The notes under the pieces were generated by a model, which saw only the letters and a program-made list of their open reading frames with translations, searched no databases and had not been told where the DNA came from. Shown here piece after piece: positions 29,172-37,542 of a stretch of DNA of 59,461 nt. The translations under genes and the position numbers were made by a program. How positions within the stretch are numbered: position 1 is the first letter of the stretch; each line of letters starts with the position of its first letter. The stretch is from an uncultured Tenacibaculum sp. GTDB lineage: Bacteria; Bacteroidota; Bacteroidia; Flavobacteriales; Flavobacteriaceae. The DNA lies in contig CANMCD010000021.1 in assembly GCA_947496185.1 (NCBI GenBank), forward strand, positions 1 through 59,461. Reading direction: 5' to 3'.

Positions 29172-31406
29172 CTAAAAATTGTATTGTATTGACGCCCTTA
29201 GAAAAAATGGAGATCCCGGAGTAAAATGAATTTCCTCTACAGAGGCTATTTCATTTTGCAACCTAGACTCTGTAGCAAATTGGGTTTCATTCCATTCGCT
29301 ATCAAATAAATTTTGAATCTGAATTCCCAAACTAATAGCATCCCATTTATAACCAAGATTCAAGTCTGCAATCGTATACCCTTTTGCGATAATAGAATTA
29401 TCTTCATTGGCAGGACGGTCTCCTATATGACGTACATTGATATTACTGTATAAGCCTGAATCAAACTGAAAATTCAAGCCACTTGCTAAGGTAAAATCAG
29501 GGGCTAAAGGTATATAATCTTCCCCAACAGCTTCTTCGGTAGCACGTGCATAGGTATAATTGGCATCAAAGTTCCAATAAAACCAAGAAGTAGGCTGATA
29601 GCGGTAGCTTAATTCGACACCTTGACGTTGTGTTTTTCCGCTCGGTTCAACAATTCCTGCATCGCCTACATACACAAATTCTTGTTCTAAAAACAAATAC
29701 CAGTAGGCAACATTTAAGAACATTTTTGAAGTAGGCTTCCAAATAAAACCAGCATCAAAACCATAAGCGGCTGGAAGTGTTTTTTCGGTTATTTCCGTAA
29801 CAACAACCCTTGTGTCATTTGAGTGAAATCCTTTACCCCCTTTTAGATATAATTGTAAGTCATTAGATTGATTATAAGAGATCGTTAGTTTTGGACTCAC
29901 AATGGCTTGTGTTTCTTTTAGTGTCATGTAAGCAGTTGCCAAATTATCATTATACTGAAAGTCAAAATAATCAACACGAACAGAAGGGTTAATCGTCCAT
30001 TTATCAAAGTTTAATGCAGTACCTAGATACGCCCCAAAATTGGTTTCGTTAATAGTACCAAATTGAATTTGATTCAGGGTTTCTTTACGATTTAACGTAT
30101 GCGAAAGTTCGTTCTCTTTACTTTGGTCTTGTCGTAAGCTAATACCTGCTTGCCAACTACCATTCATATTTTTACCAGAAAAACTTCGTCTATATTCACT
30201 ATTTACCCCATAGATCATTCTACTTTCCCGTTGTTTTATCTGATCTCCGTTTGTAGGATCGTCAAGGAAAAAGGTAAAATTAGAATACAGCTCAAAGTCA
30301 TAATGGTTGAGGTACATAAAACTACGTATGTTCGACTTATCATCAAGTATTTTATCATAGTTTACTAAAAGGTTTGTTCTAGACGTATTACCACCTTCTG
30401 TATCGTCAATAGCCCCAAAACGAGTTATCGAACCATCATCTACAGAGCGTTGTGGTATTTGCCCCGAAGCATCCCATTTGCTCGTAAAATAAGAAGCAGT
30501 AACCCCAATTTTATCGGTAGTCGACAAATGACTTGTGTATTTACTAAAGATGTTGACCCGATTAAAGTTTTGTGAACTTTCAAAAGGGCCGTCTGACAAC
30601 AAATACTCCGCAGCCATATAGGCATTATTTTTTGGACTTTTTACCAAATTGAACATTCCCAACAAACGGTGCGAGTTGAACTGACCCGTTTCTAGCTTTA
30701 CCGTACTATTGTCTAGTTTTTTCTTAGTTTCAAACGCTACATACCCAGCCGTGGTAAAGTTTCCTTTGTCTTCGTAATAGAGTCCTTTACCAAAATCTAC
30801 TTTTTGAATGGTTTCGGGAATTAAAAAATGCAGATCGGCATACCCCTGTCCATGAGCATGCGATACCATATTTACTGGCAATCCATCAACGGTAAGGTTG
30901 ATATCAGTACCATGATCTATATCAAAACCACGTAAAAATATTTGCTCGGCTTTTCCACCGCCAGCATGCTGACCAATAATTAGCCCCGGAACTTTTCTTA
31001 AAATATCTTGAGAAGAGTTAACAGGATTCGTTTGTATATCAATATCAGCAATAAGGCTAAGTATGTTCGAATTTGGTGCGATAATTACTTCGTCCAAACT
31101 TATTGATTTTGTTTCTAGTATTATTTTTAAGGTAGCATTAAGGTCTTCAACAGTGACCAATTGGGTCACATAGCCTAAATGTGAGAACTGTAAAGTATCA
31201 CCCAGGGATACCCCTTCAAAAGAGAAGCTACCTCTATCATCAGAATGCGTATGGTGGTTTTTGGTTTTATTTAAAATGTTTACTTTTTGAAGCGGTAATT
31301 TGTTTTCATCCAGAACAATACCATTCAGTGTTTGTGCATTAATTGAAATGTGTAGGAAGGAAATAAATGAAGCAAGAAAAATAATTTTTATTTTTTCTGA
31401 ACTCAT
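29172..31406 (-). CDS. TonB-dependent outer-membrane receptor (non-SusC type)
   Basis: A 744-residue receptor. The signal peptide ends SINAQ. A carboxypeptidase-regulatory-like domain spans about 25-105, a plug about 110-230 (I-F-L-R-G-F-D-I-D-H-G-T-D), and a barrel ends SIQYNF. The plug carries the histidine-rich stretch SHAHGQGYADLHF (residues 182-194). It lies on the opposite strand inside the glucan locus. It is shorter than SusC proteins (about 1000 residues) and has no SusD partner, so it could import glucan oligosaccharides in an unusual way or be an unrelated passenger, for example a metal-complex receptor, as the histidines might suggest. The ligand is undetermined. Confidence 0.9.
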   Translation of the reverse strand: MSSEKIKIIFLASFISFLHISINAQTLNGIVLDENKLPLQKVNILNKTKNHHTHSDDRGSFSFEGVSLGDTLQFSHLGYVTQLVTVEDLNATLKIILETKSISLDEVIIAPNSNILSLIADIDIQTNPVNSSQDILRKVPGLIIGQHAGGGKAEQIFLRGFDIDHGTDINLTVDGLPVNMVSHAHGQGYADLHFLIPETIQKVDFGKGLYYEDKGNFTTAGYVAFETKKKLDNSTVKLETGQFNSHRLLGMFNLVKSPKNNAYMAAEYLLSDGPFESSQNFNRVNIFSKYTSHLSTTDKIGVTASYFTSKWDASGQIPQRSVDDGSITRFGAIDDTEGGNTSRTNLLVNYDKILDDKSNIRSFMYLNHYDFELYSNFTFFLDDPTNGDQIKQRESRMIYGVNSEYRRSFSGKNMNGSWQAGISLRQDQSKENELSHTLNRKETLNQIQFGTINETNFGAYLGTALNFDKWTINPSVRVDYFDFQYNDNLATAYMTLKETQAIVSPKLTISYNQSNDLQLYLKGGKGFHSNDTRVVVTEITEKTLPAAYGFDAGFIWKPTSKMFLNVAYWYLFLEQEFVYVGDAGIVEPSGKTQRQGVELSYRYQPTSWFYWNFDANYTYARATEEAVGEDYIPLAPDFTLASGLNFQFDSGLYSNINVRHIGDRPANEDNSIIAKGYTIADLNLGYKWDAISLGIQIQNLFDSEWNETQFATESRLQNEIASVEEIHFTPGSPFFLRASIQYNF

Positions 31407-32053
31407 ATGAATTGATTTCTAAATTTGATTTTGAAGGGTTTTACTCAAAAATACGTTCAGATTAGGACGTACTTTTACTTGTCGACAAACGACAAAACAA
31501 AAAAATGAGCTTATTAGCGCTTAATTCAACCAATTAACGACGCTAAAATCAAAAAAAACAAACATAATTTCAAAATATAAAGTGAAAAAATGTGACAGGT
31601 TTTGTAATGTTCTTCAATAATTTGTTTTTACGTTTTATAAACTTCTATTAACAGCTCATGTAGATACTTATCAGTACCACCATGTTCGTGTACAAAAAAT
31701 AAAAATGCAATCCATCCATCTGCTAATGACTTTAAAAAGAGAAAACATATAATAGCGATTGCTATAAAAAGGAAGAAATAAGTGTGTAAAACGATTTTGA
31801 TTTTATGCGCATTCAGTACCTTACAGCTACTTTGTAGCTATATTAAAAACTTTTTAAAAAAAAGTATTTATAAATGCTGTAATATCAATAGGGAGTGCCG
31901 TTTTTTGTTTTTAAATGAACAATGTATAAAATTGTTTTACAAGGCTAATGTATAAATATTTAGTAAAACTATGCAACTTTTAGTATAAAATTTATCTTTT
32001 TTATGTTAAAATGTTTTATTTTAAACATTTCAAGTTTTTTCAAAACCAAACCA
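31407..32053. other. Divergent intergenic region of the receptor and sugar transporter
   Basis: About 650 bp between the minus-strand receptor and the plus-strand transporter. Its middle holds a frameshifted small minus-strand ORF (31628-31812, separate entry). GTCGTTTGTCGAC lies near 31480-31492 on the minus strand, a possible operator, and TATTTTTG on the minus strand near 31446-31453 fits a -7 box. Nothing else is recognised. Confidence 0.35.
31628..31812 (-). pseudogene. Small membrane protein, apparently broken by one missing base
   Basis: On the minus strand an ATG at 31812 opens MRIKSKSFYTLISSF and then hits a stop. In the next frame the sequence continues without interruption as I-A-I-A-I-I-C-F-L-F-L-K-S-L-A-D-G-W to HEHGGTDKYLHELLIEVYKT and a stop at 31628. 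Adding one base to the T5 run at the junction (A5 on the plus strand, about 31766-31770) yields a coherent 61-residue protein with one transmembrane segment and a histidine-containing tail. It lies just upstream of, and on the same strand as, the TonB receptor. No family is recognised. Because the protein is short, the evidence is moderate. Confidence 0.4.
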
Positions 32054-33484
32054 ATGATACAGCATACAAAAAGCCGAGAAAGCATTTCGTTAGGACAAAA
32101 GGCCGCTTTTGGTGCGGGGCATTTAATAAACAACCTAATTCCGGGAATTCTTGGAGTGTTTGTTCTTTTTTTAAAAACAAGTGCCTTTGGCATGGATCCC
32201 TTGTTAGCAGGATTTATTGTAGGCGTTCCACGATTGTTTGATGCAATCACCGACCCAGTTATGGGATATATTTCAGATAATACAGATTCGAGATGGGGCA
32301 GAAGGAGGCCTTATATTTTTATCGGAGCCCTATTTACAGGAATCGTTTTTGCCGTTCTTTGGCAAATCAACGAGCACAACACCGAAATGTTTAACTTTTG
32401 GTATTTGTTGTTATTTTCTATTGTACTCATTTTCGGAAACACTATTTTTTCAACCCCCTTAATTGCTTTGGGGTACGAAATGACCTCAGACTATAAAGAA
32501 CGTACTCGTTTGATGAGCTTTGCCAATACGATTGGACAATTGGCATGGATGTTCGTACCGTTTTTATATATTTTAATTCCAGACAACAGGTATTTTGATT
32601 CTCAACCCGATGCGGTTCGAAACATTGCCTTAGCTGCAGGTATTATCATCATTATTTTAGGAGTGTTACCCGCGATTTTTTGCCGCGGAATTGATGCGAG
32701 TAAGATGGAAGGAAGAACCCCCATCACCCTAAGCAATGTGTGGAAAAGTATGGGACAAATAGTAAACGGTATGAAACAAACCTTTAGCAACAAACCCTTT
32801 GTAAAACTCTGTATTGCTACTTTTTTAGTATTCAATGGTTTTCAGATCGTAGCAGAATTTGGCGTGTTTATCATCAACTTTTATATGTTTGAGGGCGATT
32901 GGGTAGCTTCAAAATGGTGGATTGCACTTTTTCCCGCTATTACAGCGGCGTATACCGCATTTATAGCCATCCCTATCATCAATTGGATGGCAAACACCTA
33001 CGGAAAACGAAAAGCCTTTATTGTCGCCACGCTTATAGCCATTGTGGGGTACATTCTCAAATGGTGGGGATTTGACCCAGAGAATCCCTATTTAATTTTT
33101 ATGCCAATTCCGCTGATGGCATTTGGTATGGGCTGCTTATTTACCTTGATGATGAGCATGACAGCCGATGTCTGTGATTTGGATGAATTGCAAAATGGAA
33201 TGCCACGCAAAGAAGGTACCTTCGGAGCCATTTATTGGTGGATGATCAAAGTAGGGCAAGGGCTAGCATTGGTATTGTCAGGATTGATTTTAAAATTGTT
33301 GGGCTACAGCGCCACCACGGTTACACAAACCCCAGAAGCCTTGTTGGGTATGAGAATTACAGACATTGCCTTTCCTGTAATTACATCTTTATTGGCTATC
33401 ATAGTGATGCGAAATTATTCGTTAAATGAAAAAAAGGCCAAAGAAATCAAAGAAACATTAATCAAAAGAAGAGGTACGTTATAA
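32054..33484 (+). CDS. GPH-family (MelB-like) sugar:cation symporter
   Basis: A 476-residue inner-membrane transporter with about 12 transmembrane helices. The hallmark GPH motif LFDAITDPVMGYISDNT (about 61-77) carries the cation-site aspartates D63 and D67, followed by R-W-G-R-R-R-P-Y. The ATG at 32054 is used: the open frame extends to 32003, but the product from 32054 starts just ahead of the first conserved segment (S-L-G-Q-K-A-A-F-G-A-G). In a beta-glucan locus it should carry glucose or short glucan oligosaccharides from periplasm to cytosol, where the GH149-like phosphorylase can act. It is on the opposite strand to the TonB receptor, in a divergent arrangement. Confidence 0.88.
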   Translation: MIQHTKSRESISLGQKAAFGAGHLINNLIPGILGVFVLFLKTSAFGMDPLLAGFIVGVPRLFDAITDPVMGYISDNTDSRWGRRRPYIFIGALFTGIVFAVLWQINEHNTEMFNFWYLLLFSIVLIFGNTIFSTPLIALGYEMTSDYKERTRLMSFANTIGQLAWMFVPFLYILIPDNRYFDSQPDAVRNIALAAGIIIIILGVLPAIFCRGIDASKMEGRTPITLSNVWKSMGQIVNGMKQTFSNKPFVKLCIATFLVFNGFQIVAEFGVFIINFYMFEGDWVASKWWIALFPAITAAYTAFIAIPIINWMANTYGKRKAFIVATLIAIVGYILKWWGFDPENPYLIFMPIPLMAFGMGCLFTLMMSMTADVCDLDELQNGMPRKEGTFGAIYWWMIKVGQGLALVLSGLILKLLGYSATTVTQTPEALLGMRITDIAFPVITSLLAIIVMRNYSLNEKKAKEIKETLIKRRGTL

Positions 33485-33671
33485 TGTTTAGCTCCTTATA
33501 ACCCCTGTTTCATGGTGTTACCTAAATTCCTTGGTTTTTGAAGGGGACTTTGATGGGCGATGCATTGAAATTGGCATTCTTTTTCGTATTTTTAGTTGCT
33601 AACTTGTAAGAAACAAGAAACAATAATGCCCGTTGTAATTTGAAATTACCTGCGGTGTAACTTATGGAAAA

Positions 33672-34307
33672 ATGGAAGATAACTATATAAGAGCTACGTA
33701 TTTTTTTGACTATGAGTGTACTGAAATACAGAATTTAATTTCAGGATTAGACACTTTATCAACGCAAGAAAAAATCACACAATTGTATCTAAAAGTTCGA
33801 GACGGTTGGAAGTACAACCCATATGTAGTTACCCTAGAAAAACAAACCTATAAAGCCAGTCATATATACAACAAACCCGAGGCCCATTGTATCGACAAAG
33901 CCATTTTGTATGTAGCAGGTTTACGGGCTTTAAAAATTCCTGCGCGCATTCGATTGGCAAAGGTTTCGAATCATATTGCAGTCGAACGGTTGGTCGAAAA
34001 AATGGGAACAAACGAAATTGCCCCCCATGGATTGGCAGAAGTATATTTTAACAAGCAATGGGTTAAATGCTCTCCTGCTTTTAATAAAGAACTATGCGAA
34101 ATGTATCGTGTAGCTCCCTTAGCATTTGACGGGACTAAAGATTCGGTTTTTCAGGAGTATAATGATGATAACAAAAAGTTTATGGAATATGTTGAAGAAT
34201 ATGGAAGCTTTGACGACGTTCCCTTACAATTCATTATAGATACTTTTAGAAAAAACTATCCACAGCTTTATCAGCAATATAAACAAAGTGGAGAAATTAA
34301 ATTTTAA
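33672..34307 (+). CDS. Transglutaminase-like cysteine protease-fold protein
   Basis: A 211-residue cytoplasmic protein with the transglutaminase-like core. C73 in PEAHCIDKA heads the central helix, H119 in APHGLAEVYFNKQWVKCSP occupies the catalytic histidine position, and the third residue is N137 or a neighbour in P-A-F-N. Such proteins act as proteases, peptide N-glycanases or ligases; the real reaction is unknown here. The SDR gene follows after 4 bp, suggesting co-transcription. The 187-bp gap upstream shows no feature. An ATG at 33663 is out of frame and soon stops. Confidence 0.75.
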   Translation: MEDNYIRATYFFDYECTEIQNLISGLDTLSTQEKITQLYLKVRDGWKYNPYVVTLEKQTYKASHIYNKPEAHCIDKAILYVAGLRALKIPARIRLAKVSNHIAVERLVEKMGTNEIAPHGLAEVYFNKQWVKCSPAFNKELCEMYRVAPLAFDGTKDSVFQEYNDDNKKFMEYVEEYGSFDDVPLQFIIDTFRKNYPQLYQQYKQSGEIKF

Positions 34308-34311
34308 ACTC

Positions 34312-35097
34312 ATGAACAAAACAGCATTAATTACGGGGGCAAGTAGCGGTATAGGCAAAGAATTAGCCCATATTCACGCACAAAAGGGAGGCGATTTAAT
34401 ACTAGTAGCCCGACGTCAAGACCGACTCCATGCGCTAAAAGTAGCGTTAGAGGAAACACACAACATATCTGTTGTTACGATCGTTAAAGATTTAAGTACC
34501 CCCAATGCTGCCAAAGAACTATTTGAAGAAGTCAAAAAACAAGCTATTACGGTAGATTTTTTAATCAATAATGCAGGCTTTGGTTTGCGCGGAAAGTTTC
34601 ATGAATTATCATGGGAGCGTCAAATGCAAATGATTCAAGTAAACATGGTCACATTGACCGCCTTGATGCACCTGTTTTTGCCAGAAATGATAGCGCGCAA
34701 TAGTGGTAAGATATTAAATACATCATCAACAGCGTCATTTATGCCCGGTCCTTTGCAAGCTGTCTATTTTGCCAGCAAAAGCTACGTTACTTTTTTGAGC
34801 AATGCCGTCGCAGAAGAAATAAGGGGTACAAATGTTACGGTGACAAATTTAATGCCCGGTGCCACAGAAACCGAGTTTGCCAAGACGTCAGGAATGGAAA
34901 AAACCGATTTGTTTAAAAAAACCGTAACGGCGCGTTCGGTAGCCGAAGACGGGTATCATGCCATGATTGCAGGAAAATTAGAGGTAGTTTCTGGTTTGAC
35001 TTTTGGGCAAAAAGTAATGATGAAATCTATACCGTTTGTATCCAAAAAAACCTTGTTAAAACAAGTAAAACAAATGCAAGAAAGCAAACCAGAATAA
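34312..35097 (+). CDS. Short-chain dehydrogenase/reductase (SDR)
   Basis: A 261-residue classical SDR starting at the ATG at 34312 (MNKTALITGASSGIG). The in-frame ATG at 34288 would overlap the upstream gene and add residues before the first strand. The nucleotide-binding motif T-G-A-S-S-G-I-G is at 8-15, NNAG at 86-89, and the catalytic triad S139, Y152 and K156 (Y-F-A-S-K). A basic residue in V-A-R-R suggests NADP preference. The substrate cannot be told. It sits 4 bp after the transglutaminase-like gene. Confidence 0.9.
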   Translation: MNKTALITGASSGIGKELAHIHAQKGGDLILVARRQDRLHALKVALEETHNISVVTIVKDLSTPNAAKELFEEVKKQAITVDFLINNAGFGLRGKFHELSWERQMQMIQVNMVTLTALMHLFLPEMIARNSGKILNTSSTASFMPGPLQAVYFASKSYVTFLSNAVAEEIRGTNVTVTNLMPGATETEFAKTSGMEKTDLFKKTVTARSVAEDGYHAMIAGKLEVVSGLTFGQKVMMKSIPFVSKKTLLKQVKQMQESKPE

Positions 35098-35206
35098 AGG
35101 AGTTTTCTGTTTAATTTTTGAGTAATATAAAGTTTGTTTTTAAACATTTGTACTCCTTTTTGCTATATAGTAAGTTTATATCTACAAAAAGCAATGCATC
35201 TATACG

Positions 35207-35284
35207 TAAATACTAGGGATAACCCTTAGTTGAGGTCTAGGGGTATTGGGTATTGCGATACTCCTTTGGAACTATTAAATTTAG
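35207..35284 (+). promoter_or_regulatory. Conserved leader element, copy A (two palindromes)
   Basis: A stretch closely similar to 54599-54676, the only other copy noticed in the window. It holds AGGGATAACCCT (35215-35226) and, exactly 35 bp further on, GTATTGCGATAC (35250-35261), then ATTAAATTTAG. In copy B the same two palindromes are 35 bp apart as well. Both copies lie 160-170 bp upstream of the first gene of an accessory island with homologous membrane proteins. It is probably a shared promoter/operator or an RNA leader. Confidence 0.7.
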
Positions 35285-35387
35285 TTGCAAGAACTAATAA
35301 TAGCAATTTAGCCCAATTGACTAGCATAGCTGAATTGTAGTCATTTGTTATTTCTCGACAAGTTTAACCAAATTTGAACCCTTTGTA

Positions 35388-36107
35388 ATGAAAAAAAAGA
35401 AAAATTATCAATCAATTAAGCTAAAGTTAGTACAGTTTATAAAAGCCATGTTTATAGGTTTGTTTTTTTTACTTGGGTTAAGTTCTACTTTTATACATAT
35501 CAACTATGCTAAATTAGCAGAGTGGAACCCCTATAAAAATCATAACCTAGTTTATAAAAACATAATAAAAGATTCTAATAATGAGATGGATAAATTGGTG
35601 GAAGGCTTGAAAAAAGAAGGGCAATTTCATTTGGCAAAACAAATTGAAATAATTGAAAATACAAAACAGGAAAAACTAAAGGATTTTCATTCAAAAAGAA
35701 ATGACTTGATAAAAGAATATTCTTATTTTGGGTATCCTTCTCTTAGGATGTTTTTATACGAAGTTGGCAGGTCAATATTTTCTTTACTCCCCACATTATT
35801 ACTCGTTATATTTTTAAATAGCCCTAAACTGATGTTTCGTTATAAAACATTTTTTATAATAGGAGCTGTTGGGTTGGTCTACGTTTCTTTATTTTGGGTC
35901 GTTCATTCGTTATTTATCAAAAGTGACTACCCAATGGATGCTTATATTTTTAGCTATGTCTTTAGTGCACTAGTAGCAACCATTGTTGTGATATCGGTGG
36001 TTTACCTAATGGGAAAGTTAGAAAAAAGAAAGCAAAAAACACAAAAAGAACTCGAACAATTGGTGACAAATGGAGAGGAATTAATAAAGCTATTAAAACA
36101 ACGCTAA
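35388..36107 (+). CDS. Multi-pass membrane protein, paralogue of the one at 54883
   Basis: A 239-residue inner-membrane protein with four predicted helices: one at about 17-38, a roughly 85-residue helical, charged periplasmic or cytoplasmic segment (about 40-125), three more helices, and a basic coiled-coil tail (K-R-K-Q-K-T-Q-K-E-L-E-Q-L). It is homologous to the protein at 54883: both keep V-S-L-F-W-x-x-H-x-x-F followed by D-Y/F, and the same topology. It has no recognised family. It is the first gene after leader copy A and is followed after 4 bp by a small coiled-coil protein. Its role is unknown; the shared context with effector-like genes suggests association with that system. Confidence 0.7.
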   Translation: MKKKKNYQSIKLKLVQFIKAMFIGLFFLLGLSSTFIHINYAKLAEWNPYKNHNLVYKNIIKDSNNEMDKLVEGLKKEGQFHLAKQIEIIENTKQEKLKDFHSKRNDLIKEYSYFGYPSLRMFLYEVGRSIFSLLPTLLLVIFLNSPKLMFRYKTFFIIGAVGLVYVSLFWVVHSLFIKSDYPMDAYIFSYVFSALVATIVVISVVYLMGKLEKRKQKTQKELEQLVTNGEELIKLLKQR

Positions 36108-36111
36108 CCAT

Positions 36112-36354
36112 ATGACTTTAGAAGAGCTTAATAAAAAAATAAAAAAACTCATCTACGAGTTAAAAAATAATGTAAATACTAATGACGAGGCTATTAGTCA
36201 ATCAGAGGAGTCTCTTTTAGCAGTGAAAGACTTGAAAGTACAACTTTATATTTCCTTGGTAAGAACTAAAAAAATGAAACAATTAAAGTCCGATTTACAT
36301 TCGATTACCCAAAAAAATAACGCATTAAGCCAAGAATTAGGCTTAGAACCATAA
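36112..36354 (+). CDS. Small coiled-coil protein
   Basis: An 80-residue charged, all-helical protein with heptad-like spacing (L-N-K-K-I-K-K-L-I-Y-E-L) and no signal or membrane segment. It starts 4 bp after the upstream membrane protein, so the two are co-transcribed, and ends at a strong terminator. No family is recognised. It may bind the coiled-coil tail of its neighbour, but that is a guess. Confidence 0.6.
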   Translation: MTLEELNKKIKKLIYELKNNVNTNDEAISQSEESLLAVKDLKVQLYISLVRTKKMKQLKSDLHSITQKNNALSQELGLEP

Positions 36355-36386
36355 AAAGTCTTTCACAGGCTTTTTATGATTTTTTG
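36350..36386. terminator. Terminator after the membrane/coiled-coil protein pair
   Basis: CATAAAAAG (36350-36358) pairs with CTTTTTATG (36370-36378), followed by ATTTTTT. It separates the plus-strand pair from the convergent repressor gene ending at 36393. Confidence 0.85.
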
Positions 36387-36392
36387 AACGTA

Positions 36393-36842
36393 CTATTTAG
36401 GGTCTTTTTCTTTTTTGAGTCGAATTTTGCTTAATACCTCGTATTCTTTAATTTTCAATTTATAATCTAACCAAATCTTAATAGAAGGATCAGTCAACAC
36501 TTGCTCTTCATTCATTAATAAAGCATCTCTTACAAAGATCAACTCATCTTCAGTTAGTCTAGGGATTTCAACATCGTTGAGGTTATAGGCTTCAACAAGA
36601 GCATTGCTATCGACTTCCAAATCGTTTTTCTTTTCGGTAACTAACAACATGTCTCCTTTTCCTGTAAGCAACCATCTAGGGTTGATGTCTGTGTATACTT
36701 CAATAATTTTCGCTAAAATATCACTCCGTAATTTCGAATTGGCTTTGATTGCCTTATCAATCGTACTACGAGTTCCGATACTTTTTTCGAAGTGTAAAAC
36801 ACTCATCCCTTTGTAATTGATATACTCTTTTAACCACTTCAT
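36393..36842 (-). CDS. Phage-type XRE/CI-like repressor
   Basis: The start at 36842 gives a 149-residue protein beginning MKWLKEYINYKGMSVLHFEK. Frame upstream of this is low-complexity and overlaps the operator region. The N-terminal HTH covers about residues 5-60 (S-I-G-T-R-S-T-I-D-K-A-I, then I-N-P-R-W-L-L-T-G-K-G-D-M-L), the arrangement of phage-derived repressors of Bacteroidota. The C-terminus is helical and has no S24 peptidase serine/lysine pair, so it is probably not RecA-cleavable. Its own promoter and a divergent one overlap a triple TAATTA array just upstream, suggesting autoregulation and control of the transcript on the other strand. Confidence 0.78.
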   Translation of the reverse strand: MKWLKEYINYKGMSVLHFEKSIGTRSTIDKAIKANSKLRSDILAKIIEVYTDINPRWLLTGKGDMLLVTEKKNDLEVDSNALVEAYNLNDVEIPRLTEDELIFVRDALLMNEEQVLTDPSIKIWLDYKLKIKEYEVLSKIRLKKEKDPK

Positions 36843-36880
36843 GTATTGTGAATTAGAAAATAAACGAAATAATATAGCGA

Positions 36881-36961
36881 TAATTATTGTAATTACAGTA
36901 ATTATTGTTATCTTTGTTTCGTAATCATAACAAAGTAACAATATTTGAGTATGCAAAGCAA
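36881..36961. promoter_or_regulatory. Divergent promoters with a triple TAATTA operator
   Basis: TAATTA occurs three times with an exact 9-bp period (36881, 36890, 36899). A plus-strand promoter with full Bacteroidota consensus overlaps it: TTG (36887-36889), 19 bp, TATCTTTG (36909-36916). On the minus strand TTG (36961-36959), 20 bp, TTACTTTG (36938-36931) is one mismatch from consensus and would drive the repressor gene. The arms CTTTGTT and AACAAAG flank the centre. A repressor bound at the TAATTA array would block the rightward promoter. Confidence 0.6.
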
Positions 36962-37104
36962 AGAATGAAATATTAAAAACGAATAAAAAAAACAGATCAT
37001 AACAAGATAAACAACAGTAGTAGTTCTTAAATAGTAATATCAGAGGGTTATTATTATTTAGTTTAAGGCAGCACTAGTACCGCTAGTCATAGTGTTGCTT
37101 TTTT
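36922..37104 (+). ncRNA. Candidate small RNA driven from the repressor-controlled promoter
   Basis: The rightward consensus promoter at 36887-36916 is followed by about 180 bp with only trivial ORFs (a 5-codon one from 36951) and then a good terminator: GCAGCACTA (37068-37076) pairs with TAGTGTTGC (37090-37098) before TTTTTT. A promoter-to-terminator unit without a protein suggests a small RNA, or the attenuated leader of the genes further right. Identity is unknown. Confidence 0.4.
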
Positions 37105-37261
37105 CAACTACTCAAAATGTAATTAAAAATAAATAACTAAAAACAACGTCCCTAGAAAATGAAAACCCCAGATCAACAACCAAATGAAATATTTTTTTGT
37201 AAGTATGTTTATTATCAACACGGGAAAAATACTATGTCTTAAAAACTAAAAGAAAAAATAA

Positions 37262-37448
37262 CGGCTGCATGAGCAAAAACTGTAAAATCAAGGGCTAAAC
37301 GTCAAAGTTTGATTCATAATTAAGAGGGTTAATTATTAATATTTCGAAACCATGCTACTTAGCCAATCCCTTGAACAGTTCTCCATGCAGGAAGGGGGAC
37401 GTTAGTTTGCTGAGGCGTGAAAATCGACAGTTTTCACGTCTCTTTTTT
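37262..37448 (+). ncRNA. Candidate structured RNA with intrinsic terminator
   Basis: Nested long-range pairings give a rod: CTGCATG (37266-37272)/CATGCAG (37385-37391), AACTGT (37279-37284)/ACAGTT (37376-37381) and CAAGGG (37290-37295)/CCCTTG (37369-37374), with an inner hairpin AATTAA-GAGGG-TTAATT. A strong terminator follows: GGCGTGAAAA/TTTTCACGTC and T8, ending about 37448. No ORF covers it. The rod shape with internal loops recalls 6S-type RNAs, but I cannot assign a family. A 27-codon ORF at 37160-37243 (MKTPDQQPNEIFFCKYV) lies just upstream and may be a gene remnant. Confidence 0.45.
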
Positions 37449-37542
37449 TTAACGTCACATAAATATAAAGAATACCGCGTATTTTCTTAATAAAAACACA
37501 TTATTTTAACATTTAATTCATAGTTTTATGACGATATAAGTA

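Noticed and set aside
29172-29172. Link between the TonB receptor and the glucan pathway as established
   Set aside because: Position alone does not prove it; the plug motif and opposite strand leave the ligand open, so no substrate was assigned.
37160-37243. 27-codon ORF before the structured RNA candidate
   Set aside because: It could be a remnant of a small protein gene but is too short to support as a gene; it is mentioned only in the RNA entry.
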